A DNA stretch of 64,000 nucleotides from Scolanthus callimorphus (lineage: Eukaryota > Cnidaria > Anthozoa > Actiniaria > Edwardsiidae). Below are positions 21,601 through 31,845 of the stretch, piece by piece. Numbering within the stretch: position 1 is the stretch's first letter; the number at the start of each line of letters is the position of its first letter. The notes under the pieces are model-generated. The model did not search any database and was not told the DNA's origin. It saw only the letters and a list, made by a program, of their open reading frames with translations. The position numbers and the translations under genes are program-made. The stretch lies in assembly GCA_033964015.1 (NCBI GenBank), contig JAWWUD010000052.1, forward strand, positions 800,724 through 864,723. Reading direction: 5' to 3'.

Positions 21601-24600
21601 GTAATAACATTGTGCCACATTTGTAATAACATTGTGCCACATTTGTAATAACTGCCACATTTGTAATAACTGCCACATTTGTAATACCACTGTGCCACAG
21701 TGTAATAGCGGAGCTCCTTAGCGGCCTAAGGTTCGTAGAGCGGAGCACCATAGCTATCGCAGGAAGAATGCAATAACTCAAACTAGAACTCAGGTATACG
21801 ATCGACTTTCTTATGGTTCAGCGGTATTCCCATATGGGTATCGCGGGCGCGTCCGTGCGTGCAGGGATGAACCTCAGGCAACCAAACTTGGGTTTAAATT
21901 GTCTAGTTGACAAGAGAAGCACAGCGAAGTGTTCATGTGACGTGACATCATCGATGGCATCATTAAAGTTTGAAAATTCATAGACGTAGACGTAGACGTA
22001 GACGTAGACGTAGACGTAGACGTAGACGTAGACGTAGACGTAGACGTAGACGTAGACGTAGACGTAGACGTAGACGTAGACGTAGACGTAGACGTAGACG
22101 TAGACGTAGACGTAGACGTAGACGTAGACGTAGACGTAGACGTAGACATGGTTTATTGGTACCGTGTATATCAAAATACATAAGTATTAGGTTCCAATAA
22201 ATGTGTAGTTAAAAAAACAAAAATAGATAAAGTTTAGTCCGGCGGGGCGAGGCGATGCCATTACTGTTCAGCCTTTAATATGTTTTTTCCTTTCTGACAT
22301 ACTTTCCCATATAAATTTCGCGATTTGCTTTTGGGTACTTCTGTTTTGATTTAGTTTTATAATTTTTTGGAATACAGTCGCTGCGGGTAAACCATTGAGG
22401 GCGACCTTTGCTTCCTTTTCGAGGTATTCAAACAATTTTATTCTGTATGGCTTGAAAGCTATGCATTTGACAAAAAAAATGCTCTTCGTCTTCTACGGCT
22501 CCTGTGTTGCAAATTTGACAGACTCTGTCTTTTGGAGCTTGGTAGGGTAATTTTGCATATCGCCCCGTTTCGATTGCTAAGGAGTGGTTGCTTAGTCGCA
22601 ATTTTGTTAGGGCGATTCTATGTTCGACATTCGTGACGTTCGTGAGATAACTTTCATAGTTGTGTGAGAGCTTGAATTTCCGAAACGTTCTCAACTTGTT
22701 GCCTTGTCGTGCGTCTTTTCTTTCGTCATTTTGTAAAGAGCTTATCCATGCTTGTTGTTCGATATCGCAGAGTCTTTGTCTTACGCTCTCAATCGTGATT
22801 TGTCCTGTAAACCAAACGTCACTCATGCCGGCGAGATCCAAAATGCTCTTCAGCTTTTTGTGCCAAAATTCCTTTTCTTCATTTAAGAGGGTGTCGAAAA
22901 ATACTTTGCTCGATAATTTGATTTGTTCCTGATCGTTTATTAATTTTTTCCAAAAAGTAATCGCTCTGCACTTTGCGTCCATTCTCATCGGGAAACGCCC
23001 CACTTCAGCCCTACATGCGTTAGAGGTGCAATATCTATTCACGCCTAATAACCATTTAATGAATTTACAATGCGCAATTTCGATTGGGTCTTTTTCCATC
23101 TTTCCTTTTGAGTCTACTCCCCAGATTTCACTTCCATATAGAAGAATAGGTTTGATTAGTGAGTCAAATAATCGTAACGTTAGCTGAATGTTGTACCTAA
23201 AGTGGACGCCCATTTCACTTCTAAGTTTATACATTGTTTTTAAAGCTATTTTCTTAATCTCCTCTTTAGCAAGGGAAAATGTGCCGTAGACGGAAAAGTG
23301 CAGGCCTAAGTATTTGTAACTTTTAACATTTTGTAATTGGTTTCCTTTGTAATAAAATATATAATTGTTCATCGTCCTACCGTTATTGTTAAAAATCATA
23401 ATTTTGGTTTTGTCTAGGTTAACCGATATTTGAGTAAGATCACAGTATTCTTTAAGACAGTCAAGATACTTTTGCAAACCCTTGTCGGACCTTGAAAAGA
23501 TCACCAAGTCGTCAGCGTAGAGCAGACAGCTAAGTGGCCTCGCGTTAATGGTCACATCACTTTCGTTTTCTAAGTCAAGTTTTGCTGGCAGATCGCTTAG
23601 GAAAAGATTAAACAACGTCGGCGAAATCATACACCCCTGTTTCACGCCTGCGTTACATTTAAAAGCTGGGGTTATTAGGCTTCCTATTTTCAATGACGAT
23701 TTGTCTTTGGAGTACATGGATCTAATTAAGTCAAAGAAACGTCCCGTTACACCCGCTGCTCCGAGTTTGTCGAACAATTTTTCTCTGGGTATGCTGTCAA
23801 ACGCATATCTCGTGAAGGGTCGTAGCAAGGAATTTTTTTTTTTTTGGGGGGGGGGGGGGGGGGGTGGCGGATACTGAGAACATAGGACGAAAATTTCCTC
23901 CAGCAAATACAGTAGAATGTATGGAAAAATATCCCGAGAAAGGGGAGGGGGGACGGACGGCCCCCTGTGCCCCCCCCCCCCCCCCCCCCCCCGGCTACGA
24001 CCCTGAAAATGATACATTTCACAAACCTGACGTATCTAGCCGAACGTTCGGGAAAACTCAATCAAGCCCCATTTGTTCGATTGAGTTTGCATATAAAACA
24101 TACCCCGTACGAAAGGTCACTAGAAGAAACTCCGCTCACGCCCCCTCCGGTTGTCTCTTATGATTTCCCAAAAAATCACGCAATATTTTTGCAATTTGCC
24201 AATTTTACGCCAAGTAATACGAAATATCAAAAACCAGCATACGGAATATAGAATATACATCTTCACTCTCTATAGTTGTGATAGTTTGAACCTCAAAGTC
24301 GCTTGTTTCCTGCGGAGAATTTGCAATGTTTCCGATCGCTTGTGACAGCATTTACAAGGCGTTCATCGGCTTCTAGGCATAGGCTGGGATAGACTGGGTT
24401 TTTATAAGCTAGCAAAAGGACCAATCAAAAACCAGCAACCGTATTCGAATAGTCTATTGAATTTCACGGATTTTGATGCATAATATGCTCTCGTTCGGTG
24501 CGATTTAGCGCGGAGAAAATGGCAGCGGAAAACTTGTATGTGCTCAAAATTACCGTTCTCGTGACCTTCTCGTCGTAGCGCTAGGCGATCAAGCGCTAGG

Positions 24601-27600
24601 CGGTCAAAGCACTGGAAATACTGGATCGAAAGGCATTGAATACCCATCGTTTAATCACGAAATTAACAAGTAAGTTCAGTTTTATTAACTCGAGGTTTTA
24701 TTTCGATTGATCGCTCTATGTTTTAGTGAAGATAAAGTTCTTCATGAAATAGTATTGATCGTTCTGGCATTGTATCCGAAGATGGAATTGTAATTCGCTC
24801 AACAAGGCAAATAAATAAAAGTTTGGCTTCATCGTACTACTTCGCCGAATCCAATTCAACATAATGGTTTTCAGTGTCGCTTGCTCATTGTCTTTGAACT
24901 TCGTATAGCTTTCTATCTTTCTATTTTCCTTTTCTTAGCAGATAGATTTGAGGTAATTTGTATTTCGTGTTGAAGCTTTAGTCTGACGCTTCGGCATGTG
25001 AATTATTTAATATTTGAGTCAATTACGCATGCGTAGAGCATCAAATTAACGTCCGCGCTGGCCTGGACCCCAAATTAGCAAATGTTCACGCTTGTATGGG
25101 ATAAGTTTCATATGTTTGGTTCAGTAATCACCATAACTCTCCAAAACTGTTTGCAATCAAACGTTCGAGTGCTAAATTTGTTTTCAATCGAACACATTCG
25201 AATTTCAAGTGAAAAACAGCAACAAGCCAAATACATTCTGCTGTGCTGTTTGGCGAGCAAAAAATACTAAATGAACTGTAAAGTCTGTGTAGTGTAATGT
25301 AATCATAGAGTGTTTTTCATTGACACAAAGATAATATATAGATTGGGGCTCGAGGCACTACCTAAAAGTGGAGCTCGAATCAATACATTATTGTCGTCGA
25401 TGCATCGACTTTTCTACATTTGATGACGTCATTGGTGACGTAATGCCACGTGATCTTGGCAGTGCACCCCCTTGCCTAAAAAAAAGTAACATAAGTATGG
25501 TCACTTAGCAATGTTGCCAGAAATATTGAGTTTTTTTGCTTTGATGACGTCATAGATGGCGTCATGCCACGTGACCTTGGTGGTGAACCTCCTTGCCTCA
25601 AATTTAGCTTTACTCAAGTTTGGTCGGCCTAGCGATATTGCCTTCTTGAGATATTGACATTTCTAGTTTTGATGACGTCATCGATCACATGACCATTTTG
25701 TTGCGATTCTCTACCCACCTTTACTTAAGCTTCAGTTTTACTTGTAAGCGGTCCTGAAGAAGGTCGGTACTGGCTGACCGAAATATCGTGTAAATGAAAA
25801 TTATAAGCTGTTAATCAACCATTCAAGTTTTTATTATTAAATACTTCAAAGTTTACAGTTTTGTCCAAGTTTGATTGTCTTGGAATCTTCCCTTCTCGAG
25901 ATATGATTTTTTCCACTTTTGATGACGTCATCGATGACGTAATGTACCTCCCCCTTACTTTCCACCTAGTTATGAAGTTATTACAAATGTGACACAATTG
26001 TGTTACAAATGTGGCACTTATTACAAATGTGGCACAAATGTTATTACAAATGTGGCAGTTATTACAAATGTGGCACAATGTTATTACAAATGTGGCAGTT
26101 ATTACAATGTGGCACAATGTTATTACAAATGTGGCAGTTATTACAAATGTGGCAGGTTATTACAAATGTGGCCTCAACACCATGCTCTGCATTATATTTT
26201 ATGTGGCGTTATTTTCTGTAACTGGGTTGTAGTTCGCAAAACCCGACGCGCTTGAGATGAGAAAATCAAAATTCCCCACCCCCCTCCCCCGGGGAAAAAC
26301 AATTCCCGACCCCGGGGCCAGCAAAATTTTCAAAATTCCCCACCCCAGGGAAGGCACTGGTGTGCAAATGCCCCACGGTGTCCGGGGGGGGATGGTCATC
26401 GCTGGAATTGACTGATACATAAATAAAACTTTATGTATGTATGTATGTAGTTAAATCTTCCAAAGATTCGTACTCACCAGCATTAATTATTGCTGCGCAG
26501 CTACTAATTTGGGAAGGTTCATGCATGAATTGCATAACCTTGCGTCACGTCCAACATTATTTGGCCTTGATCCTTGGTTATTAAAAGTTTCACCCCCCTA
26601 CCCCACAAAGTTCCCTGACCACGCACTCGTACCCCCTGAGAGTCAGAAGTGTAAACATTGCTACGGCAACTTGTAATTTTTGCTTTGTGTTTTAACAATT
26701 GAAATCAGAGTTTTCAACATTCAAATTTTCGTTTCAATAGAAAAAATACAAATTCAGAAAATTATGAGCAAATTTCAAAATTTTAAAATTGAAATTTACA
26801 GTGAGATTTCGAATTTCAATTTTTGATTTCGAAAAAATAAGTTGAAAATCGAATTTATGAAATTTAAAAGTTTGAATTTTAAATTTCGATTCATTTATTT
26901 TCCAATTTTCAAAGGTCAAGTTTCAAAATTCAAATTGGCCACATGAAATTGAATTTCCATTTTGTGAAACGTTACACGGACCCCAAATTATGACCTTTTC
27001 AGTAAAATAAAATACTCGGTCATGGAGTGGAGGAAGCTAACAATTTCTGAAGTGAAGAAAACTCGTGACTTCTCTATATTTTTTTGCTAGAGGGATGCGT
27101 TTCAGCTAACACTATAAAGCTATACTGCAATTCCAAATACAATTTCATTAATCGGTATAGCCGGATGCAGAAAACTGAGGATAAATGATGTCCTAAACAT
27201 TTCATGGAAAATGGGCAAAAAACATCCTTGGGGCACATATAGCTTTCAAAAGAATATATTTTCAGCGTTGTTATGTATAAACAAATGGGGAGTGTCAGTA
27301 TTGTGTTAAGGACAATTAATAGCAACTTGCAAAAAGGGTGCAATGGATTTTTCATGTTTCTTTTTCCTGATAGTGTAATACATGCTGAATTCGCGGTCTG
27401 CGGAGGTTTTTCAGCTTGAAACTCTTAAAAAATATTAGCTCCTTTATTTTCAGTATTGGCCAACTAAGGAGCCTAAAATTCGTGATTCCGAGTCACACGT
27501 TTAAAGTTGCGAGACTCAGATTTTCCCTTTTGATCGAGACTCAGGGACTTTTTGCGAATTTACCAACTCGCCACTCCTACTATAACCATTGGTACACAAA

Positions 27601-30258
27601 ACGGATCTATTTGCATGCTTGCCGTCTTTTATATTCGCGGCTAGGAAATTTTCTAACCATAAATGTTCTCTTGGCAAAATCGGGAAGATGAAACGTCCTG
27701 TTTCCGAAATTGTTTGACCCCGGTTTGCTGGGAAAATGTTGATCGTTATACACAAACAAATGTTTCAAAAATATTACCAAAATATACAACGTTTAATATT
27801 TTTCTGTTAGCTGGCAACAAAGCTAACTATAAGCAAACTAAGGGCCGTACTTCTGCGAAAACTTCACCGACCAACGACACTTTGATAGTCTGATCTTGTG
27901 AACTGATAAATTGATAGATAGGCTAGATAGGCTTGATAGTTGGCTAGATAGGCTTTAGGGACGTGTCATTATTTAGCGGGGGGGGAGGGCTCCTATTTTT
28001 GTGGGGAGGGTCCTAATTTTTTTCGCGTGTCTAAAGGGAGGGTCCAAATTTTTTTCACTCCTATTTGGGGGAGGGTCATAATTTTTTTCAGCAACATTTG
28101 GACGATGAAGAGGGTAAAACAAATGGCGATAGTGGTTATTTCAGCAACTTCTCCTTAAAAATTTCGGCGCGCTTCGCGCGCATAAACACATGTGACATAA
28201 TATACTCTTTTAGCTATGAGGACACTACCGTTGACAAGAACAAGTTATCTTGACAAGGAAAATCAAACTTTACCAGGATTTTCCTGCAAATGATAGGCCT
28301 GGAGTGCAAGTCACTATATGTTTGAAAGAAGACCCCTTAGGTAAGCGTGAGTTTTCGACGTTACAAGCATATAAATTCGTCCGTCGGGCCGCGGCTTCGC
28401 GCACATGAATAATAATAACCTCGTCATTTGCGGAGTGCAGTTGTGCGCATGAATAATATAACCTAACCTATATAGTTGCGGTAGTGTACTTCCTGAGCTC
28501 CTGACAGGCTTTGTTTACTATGCTATACACAAAACGTTCATCGACCCTTTCTCTGAGGCTTGATGAAATGCGATGAACAAGCAAAAAAAACGATGAACAA
28601 GCAAACAAACAAACGTTTATCAAAATTTGGGCACGCTTCGCGCGCAACGAAGGATATGCGAGCCCGTTTTTCTGTAAAATGTCTACAGTACTAGGTCAAA
28701 CAGGGGACGGGAGATGTGGGATTACGTTAATCATTGCACTTAGAGGGAGGATCACTGTATTTTACCTGTGTATAACATCCTCACGTAAATAATCGAGGCA
28801 ATGAATAATAACCGCGGTTCCTTATGCACCAGTCAATTGACACCCCGGCCCCCATCCCCGGGACAGGGCGGGAAAGTAACGCGGTCAGGCCGGGGATTTA
28901 ACACATTAATCTACGAAGGGCAGGGAATTTAACACGGACCTTCTATAGCGGGAATATTTAGCGGGGCATTAACGGGGAATTAACGCTGAGCCAGAAGTTC
29001 GATTATCGTGCGAAAATAGATTGGTTTAAGGACTGAGGTCGGAGGATTTTGGGAGGGATCACTTCATATTTTGGCGAGTGAAAGGATCTCTCGAAACCTG
29101 AAGCCTTGTAAGAGAGATTCCAGCAACGAGTTCTATATCATTTTCTAGTTTTATTTCACTCATTATTAAAATTTCGGCGCGCTTCGCGCGCATAAGGAAT
29201 GACATCTAATCTAGTTTTAGAGAACTTGCCCAAAGAAAACAATACGCTTGTGGAGCTAAAATGGACTGCGTAAGAATGTCGTTACAAGCACTGTTGTATC
29301 TTGGCAAGGACAAATGAAAGCCCCAAAAGCCCTCTAGTGATACGCCTGCTTGGCAGTCAATATGTTCGAGTTCGACGTTACAAGCTGCATAGAAATTCGT
29401 TTTTGGGCTGCGCTTCACGCACATGAATCATAATAATTTGTAGCGCGTGAAGAATAAAACCAACAGGCTTTTTTACTACACGCAGAAAATAGAACGTTTA
29501 TCTTTTCTCTGGAGGCTTGATGAAATGCGTTTATCAAAATAAAGGCGCGTTTCACCATGTTGCAAAAGTGTCCCCGGGGGCCTGGAGCTTTAACAACGAC
29601 CATGTCCCTGGTGACCGGGAAAATAGTAACATCTAACACTTAGTTAATGTTAAATTGGGGGGCCGTGATGTCAATTGACTGGTGCATGACAGAAGTAAGA
29701 AAAAAGTAGTTCTGTTTAAAAGAAGAAAGAAAGAGACATTACATCACTTGGACAATAGTCTATCTAACAGGTTTTTCAGAAATAAATTGCATGGGGGAGG
29801 GTCCCAATTTTTTTTACCTATGACTGGGGGAGGGTCACATTTTTTTTGTTATGTTCAAGGGAGGGTCCTAATTTTTTTTAGCCTTGTTTGAAAAAAATGG
29901 GAGCCCTCCCCCCCCAGTAAATAATGACACGTCCCTTAAAACACCTGAAACACATTTTGTTTTGCAGTAAAATGCAAACCAAACTCAGAAAACATGCATC
30001 GGACTTGACTTAAAGGTTTGTTTGATGAACGGAAGCCTATAAAGCAGTTTGGCATTCGGAAATAAGTGGGAGTTCGTAGGAGAGGGGACACATCAAATGT
30101 ACTCACCACGGCCGCACTGGAAGGTGAAGCTCTGGTCAAACCCATTTACAAACACCCAGCGCTTGCTGATTTTCGCCATGCCTTGATTACCATTCGTAGA
30201 GGCCTCGCCCAGGATCATCGATAGAGCCAGACAAAAAGGGTGCTTCGCGCAAAATCAT
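17514..30258 (-). CDS. dermatopontin-like secreted protein, gene D2 (four exons)
   Basis: Exons on the minus strand: exon 1 30258-30107 (donor CGTG|GTGAGT), exon 2 19050-18834 (acceptor TTTTTTCAAG; donor GACAG|GTAATG), exon 3 18353-18192 (acceptor CGCTTTTAG; donor AACGA|GTAAGT), exon 4 17553-17514 (acceptor TTTTCCACAG; stop TAG). Phases 1, 2 and 2 all match. The domain pattern is the dermatopontin family (hemagglutinin/amebocyte aggregation factor in invertebrates): KRWVFVNGFDQSFTFQC, then GQTI...DRRFAFTC, FYVNDYDGEMRFTCP, HNNRHEDRRFNFKCC, SCATTFYVHD and a terminal DRRWRFTYC. Cysteines fall at the expected places. Such proteins are extracellular matrix or cell-aggregation factors. Oddity: the hydrophobic leader starting at ATG 30258 is out of frame by one base because of a T5 run (30233-30237 on plus). 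The alternative in-frame ATG at 30218 gives no proper leader. Intron 1 (11 kb) holds the foldback element. Confidence 0.85.
18594..18780. mobile_element. hAT-like MITE with poly-G (tentative)
   Basis: Left end AAGGGCGGATCTAGGGGG followed by about 38 G; right end GCATCCGCCACTG is an imperfect inverse. It lies in the intron between exons 2 and 3 of gene D2. No clean target duplication. Confidence 0.45.
18611..18648. repeat. poly-G tract (~38)
   Basis: The longest G homopolymer here. Its exact length is unlikely to be reliable in an assembly. Confidence 0.95.
20080..20779 (+). pseudogene. LINE ORF2 C-terminal fragment
   Basis: The frame from about 20080 reads QKCLGVEIDHRLTWDIHIDYV, then ALVQPYFDYCSPVWD, QSRAARVISGASY and, after an in-frame TAA at 20512, LWNSLPREAK and DFGLPHVRDTLS with a stop at 20779. 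This is the connection region downstream of the reverse transcriptase palm of Jockey/CR1-like non-LTR retrotransposons (…KxLGVxxDxxLxW…; …YCSPVW…; …AARxI…). It is 5'-truncated and carries one stop, so it is dead. It is inserted in the left arm of the foldback element, and the opposite arm lacks it. Confidence 0.85.
21546..21700. repeat. TGCCACATTTGTAATAAC tandem repeat, left arm
   Basis: About eight units of 17-23 bp (TGCCACATTTGTAATAAC, some with CATTG inserted). The mirrored counterpart is at 25978-26172. Confidence 0.9.
21981..22147. repeat. (CGTAGA)n hexamer array, ~28 copies
   Basis: Uninterrupted hexamer run. On the minus strand it continues the LINE 3' end ...ACCAATAAACCATGTCTACG, so the array looks like an expanded LINE tail rather than an independent microsatellite. 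Chance ORFs of Arg or (ST)n come from it. Confidence 0.95.
22148..23816 (-). pseudogene. 5'-truncated LINE with reverse transcriptase, degenerate
   Basis: The minus strand carries the reverse transcriptase palm and thumb of a non-LTR retrotransposon. It begins with FDSIPREKLFDKL, then GVKQGCMISPTLFNLFLSDL, the catalytic YADD box (CLLYADDLVIF), NLDKTKIMIF, KYLGLHF, LLYGSEIWG, and a C-terminal CQIC-...-EEHFF zinc-knuckle-type motif. An A8 run at 22472-22479 shifts the frame just after EEHFF. The other frame continues with VKCIAF ... IAKFIWESMSERK to a stop at 22268. The N-terminal half of ORF2 and the endonuclease are absent. Transposition needs those parts, so this copy is inactive. The 5' end abuts a MITE at 23817. 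The 3' UTR (22148-22267) ends in AATAAA and the TCTACG hexamer tail. Confidence 0.9.
23817..24003. mobile_element. 187-bp MITE with paired poly-T/G and poly-C tracts
   Basis: Termini GGGTCGTAGC and GCTACGACCC are perfect inverse; both flanks are TGAA (23813-23816, 24004-24007), a 4-bp target duplication. It contains a T13-G20 run and a C22 run that could pair into a long hairpin. Confidence 0.85.
24010..25390. other. core of the foldback element, nothing recognised
   Basis: No ORF with recognisable similarity. There is a doubled short motif (GATCAAGCGCTAGGCGGTCAA) near 24586-24607. Confidence 0.45.
25395..25975. repeat. ~125-bp tandem repeat carrying TGATGACGTCAT
   Basis: Four units anchored by TTGATGACGTCAT at about 25420, 25541, 25670 and 25919, with CCACGTGA and TTGCCT companions and an intruding block between units 3 and 4. 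TGACGTCA is the consensus CRE/ATF site, so each unit carries a potential CREB/ATF site; activity is unknown. Confidence 0.75.
25751..25789 (+). ncRNA. degenerate hammerhead-ribozyme-like motif
   Basis: GTC-CTGAAGA, a potential helix II (GGTC...GACC with one bulged A), GAAA, then TATC. The order CTGANGA - stem - GAAA - NNUH matches the hammerhead core, and a preceding GTC plus a self-complementary ATAT before the C resemble the dimer-type hammerheads of Penelope-like elements (there usually GAAACGTC). The stem is imperfect, so this is a tentative relic. Confidence 0.35.
25978..26172. repeat. GTTATTACAAATGTGGCA tandem repeat, right arm
   Basis: Inverted counterpart of 21546-21700, about ten units. 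It lies at the inner end of the foldback right arm. Confidence 0.9.
27000..27950. other. intron of gene D2, nothing recognised
   Basis: Overlapping ORFs of 60-90 aa on both strands, none with a domain I recognise. It ends in TAGATAGGCT repeats at 27915-27955. Confidence 0.4.
27958..29935. mobile_element. 1.98-kb Harbinger-like non-autonomous element (H1)
   Basis: Inverted ends GGGACGTGTCATTATTTA / TAAATAATGACACGTCCC, followed inwards by G-rich GGGAGGGTCC(T/A)AATTTTTTT repeats on both sides. Flanked by TTA (27955-27957, 29936-29938). A 3-bp TWA target and GG(G/C) termini are the PIF/Harbinger signature. The interior contains several GGCGCGCTTCGCGCGCAT palindromes (28165, 29175 and variants) and no transposase. 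A partial copy begins at 51114. Confidence 0.85.
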
Positions 30259-30569
30259 CGCCTCTCTCTTGATAGCTTAAAAAGTTTGCAGAGTACTTCC
30301 TTTGATAACTGCGGCCGCGATAAATAGCAAATTTCGAATAACTAGTTATTAAATACACAAGCAAATAATAAACAAGAGAAATTACAAGTTGGTTTCGAAA
30401 GGCTTTCCCTCAGCCAATCACAAGTCAAGTAGAACCACTATCGCTCATTGAACACGTGACTTCGTTGAACGCCAAGTGAGTGAAGTCAAGTGCAATCTCT
30501 ATCACGAGGTGAGCACGTGAGCACGCGTTGCGCTTTGTAGAGAAACGTATCGAAAGGTTGCGTCGCGCA

Positions 30570-30776
30570 TAAAGCTAAGGGGTTGGTTTTCACTGAGCTT
30601 TTGGTTTTCACTACGTCATAAGCGATGTAAGCATATAAGCATTAGAAGAACGGAAGCCTTTGATTCTTATGCTTACGCTTATGTCGTAGCGAAAACCGCA
30701 CTATTAAAGAAAACAGTTAGTTTGATGCTTATGCTTATGCTTATGCTGCTAGTGAAAACCAAACCCTTAGCTTGGC
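30570..30776. mobile_element. MITE with AAGCTAAGGG ends
   Basis: Inverted ends AAGCTAAGGGGTTGGTTTTC and GAAAACCAAACCCTTAGCTT enclose TGCTTATGCTTATGCTTATG-type short repeats in both orientations. No coding capacity. It lies just upstream (minus-strand sense) of gene D2 exon 1. Confidence 0.8.
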
Positions 30777-30779
30777 GGG

Positions 30780-31845
30780 TCACCTAGCAACCAGAGCCAA
30801 GTCTGTCCATAACAGAGCCAGGGAGTTTTCAAAAGTAAAATAATGGTTGAGTATCGCAACAACTTTGGCCAATTATTGTTTTGTCCCCTTTTAAAAATAC
30901 AAAATTCACTGACAAATAAACAGCTAAAAAAGCGGAGATTTGCATGCCAAAGGGACCGCTGGCAACGGAATTTACGTGTGCTTTCTGGTTATTGATATCA
31001 TCCATCTTGAAAGGTTTCTAGGATGCGAAAACGGGTTTGAAAAAAGGACACCTTCCAGAAATTACTGCAGTCTGTTATTGTTCATTGTAAATAAATAAAT
31101 CTATCAATCCCTTGACAGCTTTCTAGGATGCCGAAATTATTGCGGTGGGATGGGTTTAAAGGACACCTATGAGAAGTAGCTGCAGTCTGTTATTGTTCGT
31201 CGTAGATAATAAACCTATCAATCTATAAGCCAATACATTTGAAATGCTATCGAACAGGCCATGAAAGACTTTACGCGGTAGGGGTGACCTAAAAGGCTAT
31301 TGTTTTCGCTAGACTAAAGAGAATTATAGGTGAATTAATTTCCGCCACCACAAAGAATAACAACTTCATAAGATATGCACGATTAGCTAGTAAAATAATA
31401 TATACTTATCAAAATATTAAACAAAGCAAAGATCAAACAAACTTAATCTACGTAAAAACTTCATTGTTAAAACTTTTACTCAACTCGCGTAGATTGTTTG
31501 CCTTTTAGACGAGAGCTTATTTTCAAGGGCTGTAAATCGATAAACCCATAGTCCATAGTCCATAGTCTATGTTTTACAAGTAGGTGTTATAGCCATAGAG
31601 CTCTGTCACACTATTTCTCTCATTTCGTTTTTGTCTGTCTTCTATTTCCAAGTTTCCTCCATTTTTCCCATTTCTTTTTTCTTTCTCGTCTATTTCCAAG
31701 CGTGTTCCGTCCGTTTCTAAGTTTCGCTCACTTCTTTTTTGTCCCACGTCTCCCTCGTCTGTGTCCAACTTTCCTCCATTTCTCCCATTTCTCTTGTATC
31801 CGTCGTCTACTTCTAAGTTTCCTCTGCTTCTCTTGTGTCCCTCGT
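30780..31845. other. intergenic, between TMEM121-like and D2
   Basis: No gene. A doubled block (TTTCTAGGATGC ... CTGCAGTCTGTTATTGTTC) is present at about 31014-31095 and 31120-31200. The stretch 31600-31860 is rich in TTTCT(C)CCATTTC-like T/C repeats and merges with the 3' end of the TMEM121-like ORF. Confidence 0.5.

Larger units (their letters stand above)
19566..26982. mobile_element. 7.4-kb foldback element with ~1-kb inverted arms
   Basis: Ends GGTCCGTGTAACGTTTCAC (19566) and its exact inverse ending at 26982. A 6-bp direct flank CCAAAT stands on both sides (19560-19565, 26983-26988). The arms carry the same blocks in mirrored order. These are an A+T-rich AATTTGAA... block (19580-19760 / 26700-26960), GTTGCCGTA and GGACGTGACG (19830-19930 / 26540-26680), TGTATCAGTCAATTCCAGCG with a C-rich block (20958-21120 / 26260-26425), and the TTGTAATAACTGCCACAT tandem repeat (21546-21700 / 25978-26172). 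The left arm is interrupted by a LINE fragment (about 20045-20940). The core holds a LINE, a hexamer satellite, a MITE and a tandem repeat, but no transposase. Long inverted arms with a longish target duplication suggest a MULE/foldback type; this class assignment is inference. Confidence 0.8.

Noticed and set aside
21874..22200. Long ORFs of poly-Arg, (Ser-Thr)n, (Tyr-Val)n and (Leu-Arg)n
   Set aside because: They are six-frame readings of the CGTAGA hexamer array, not genes.
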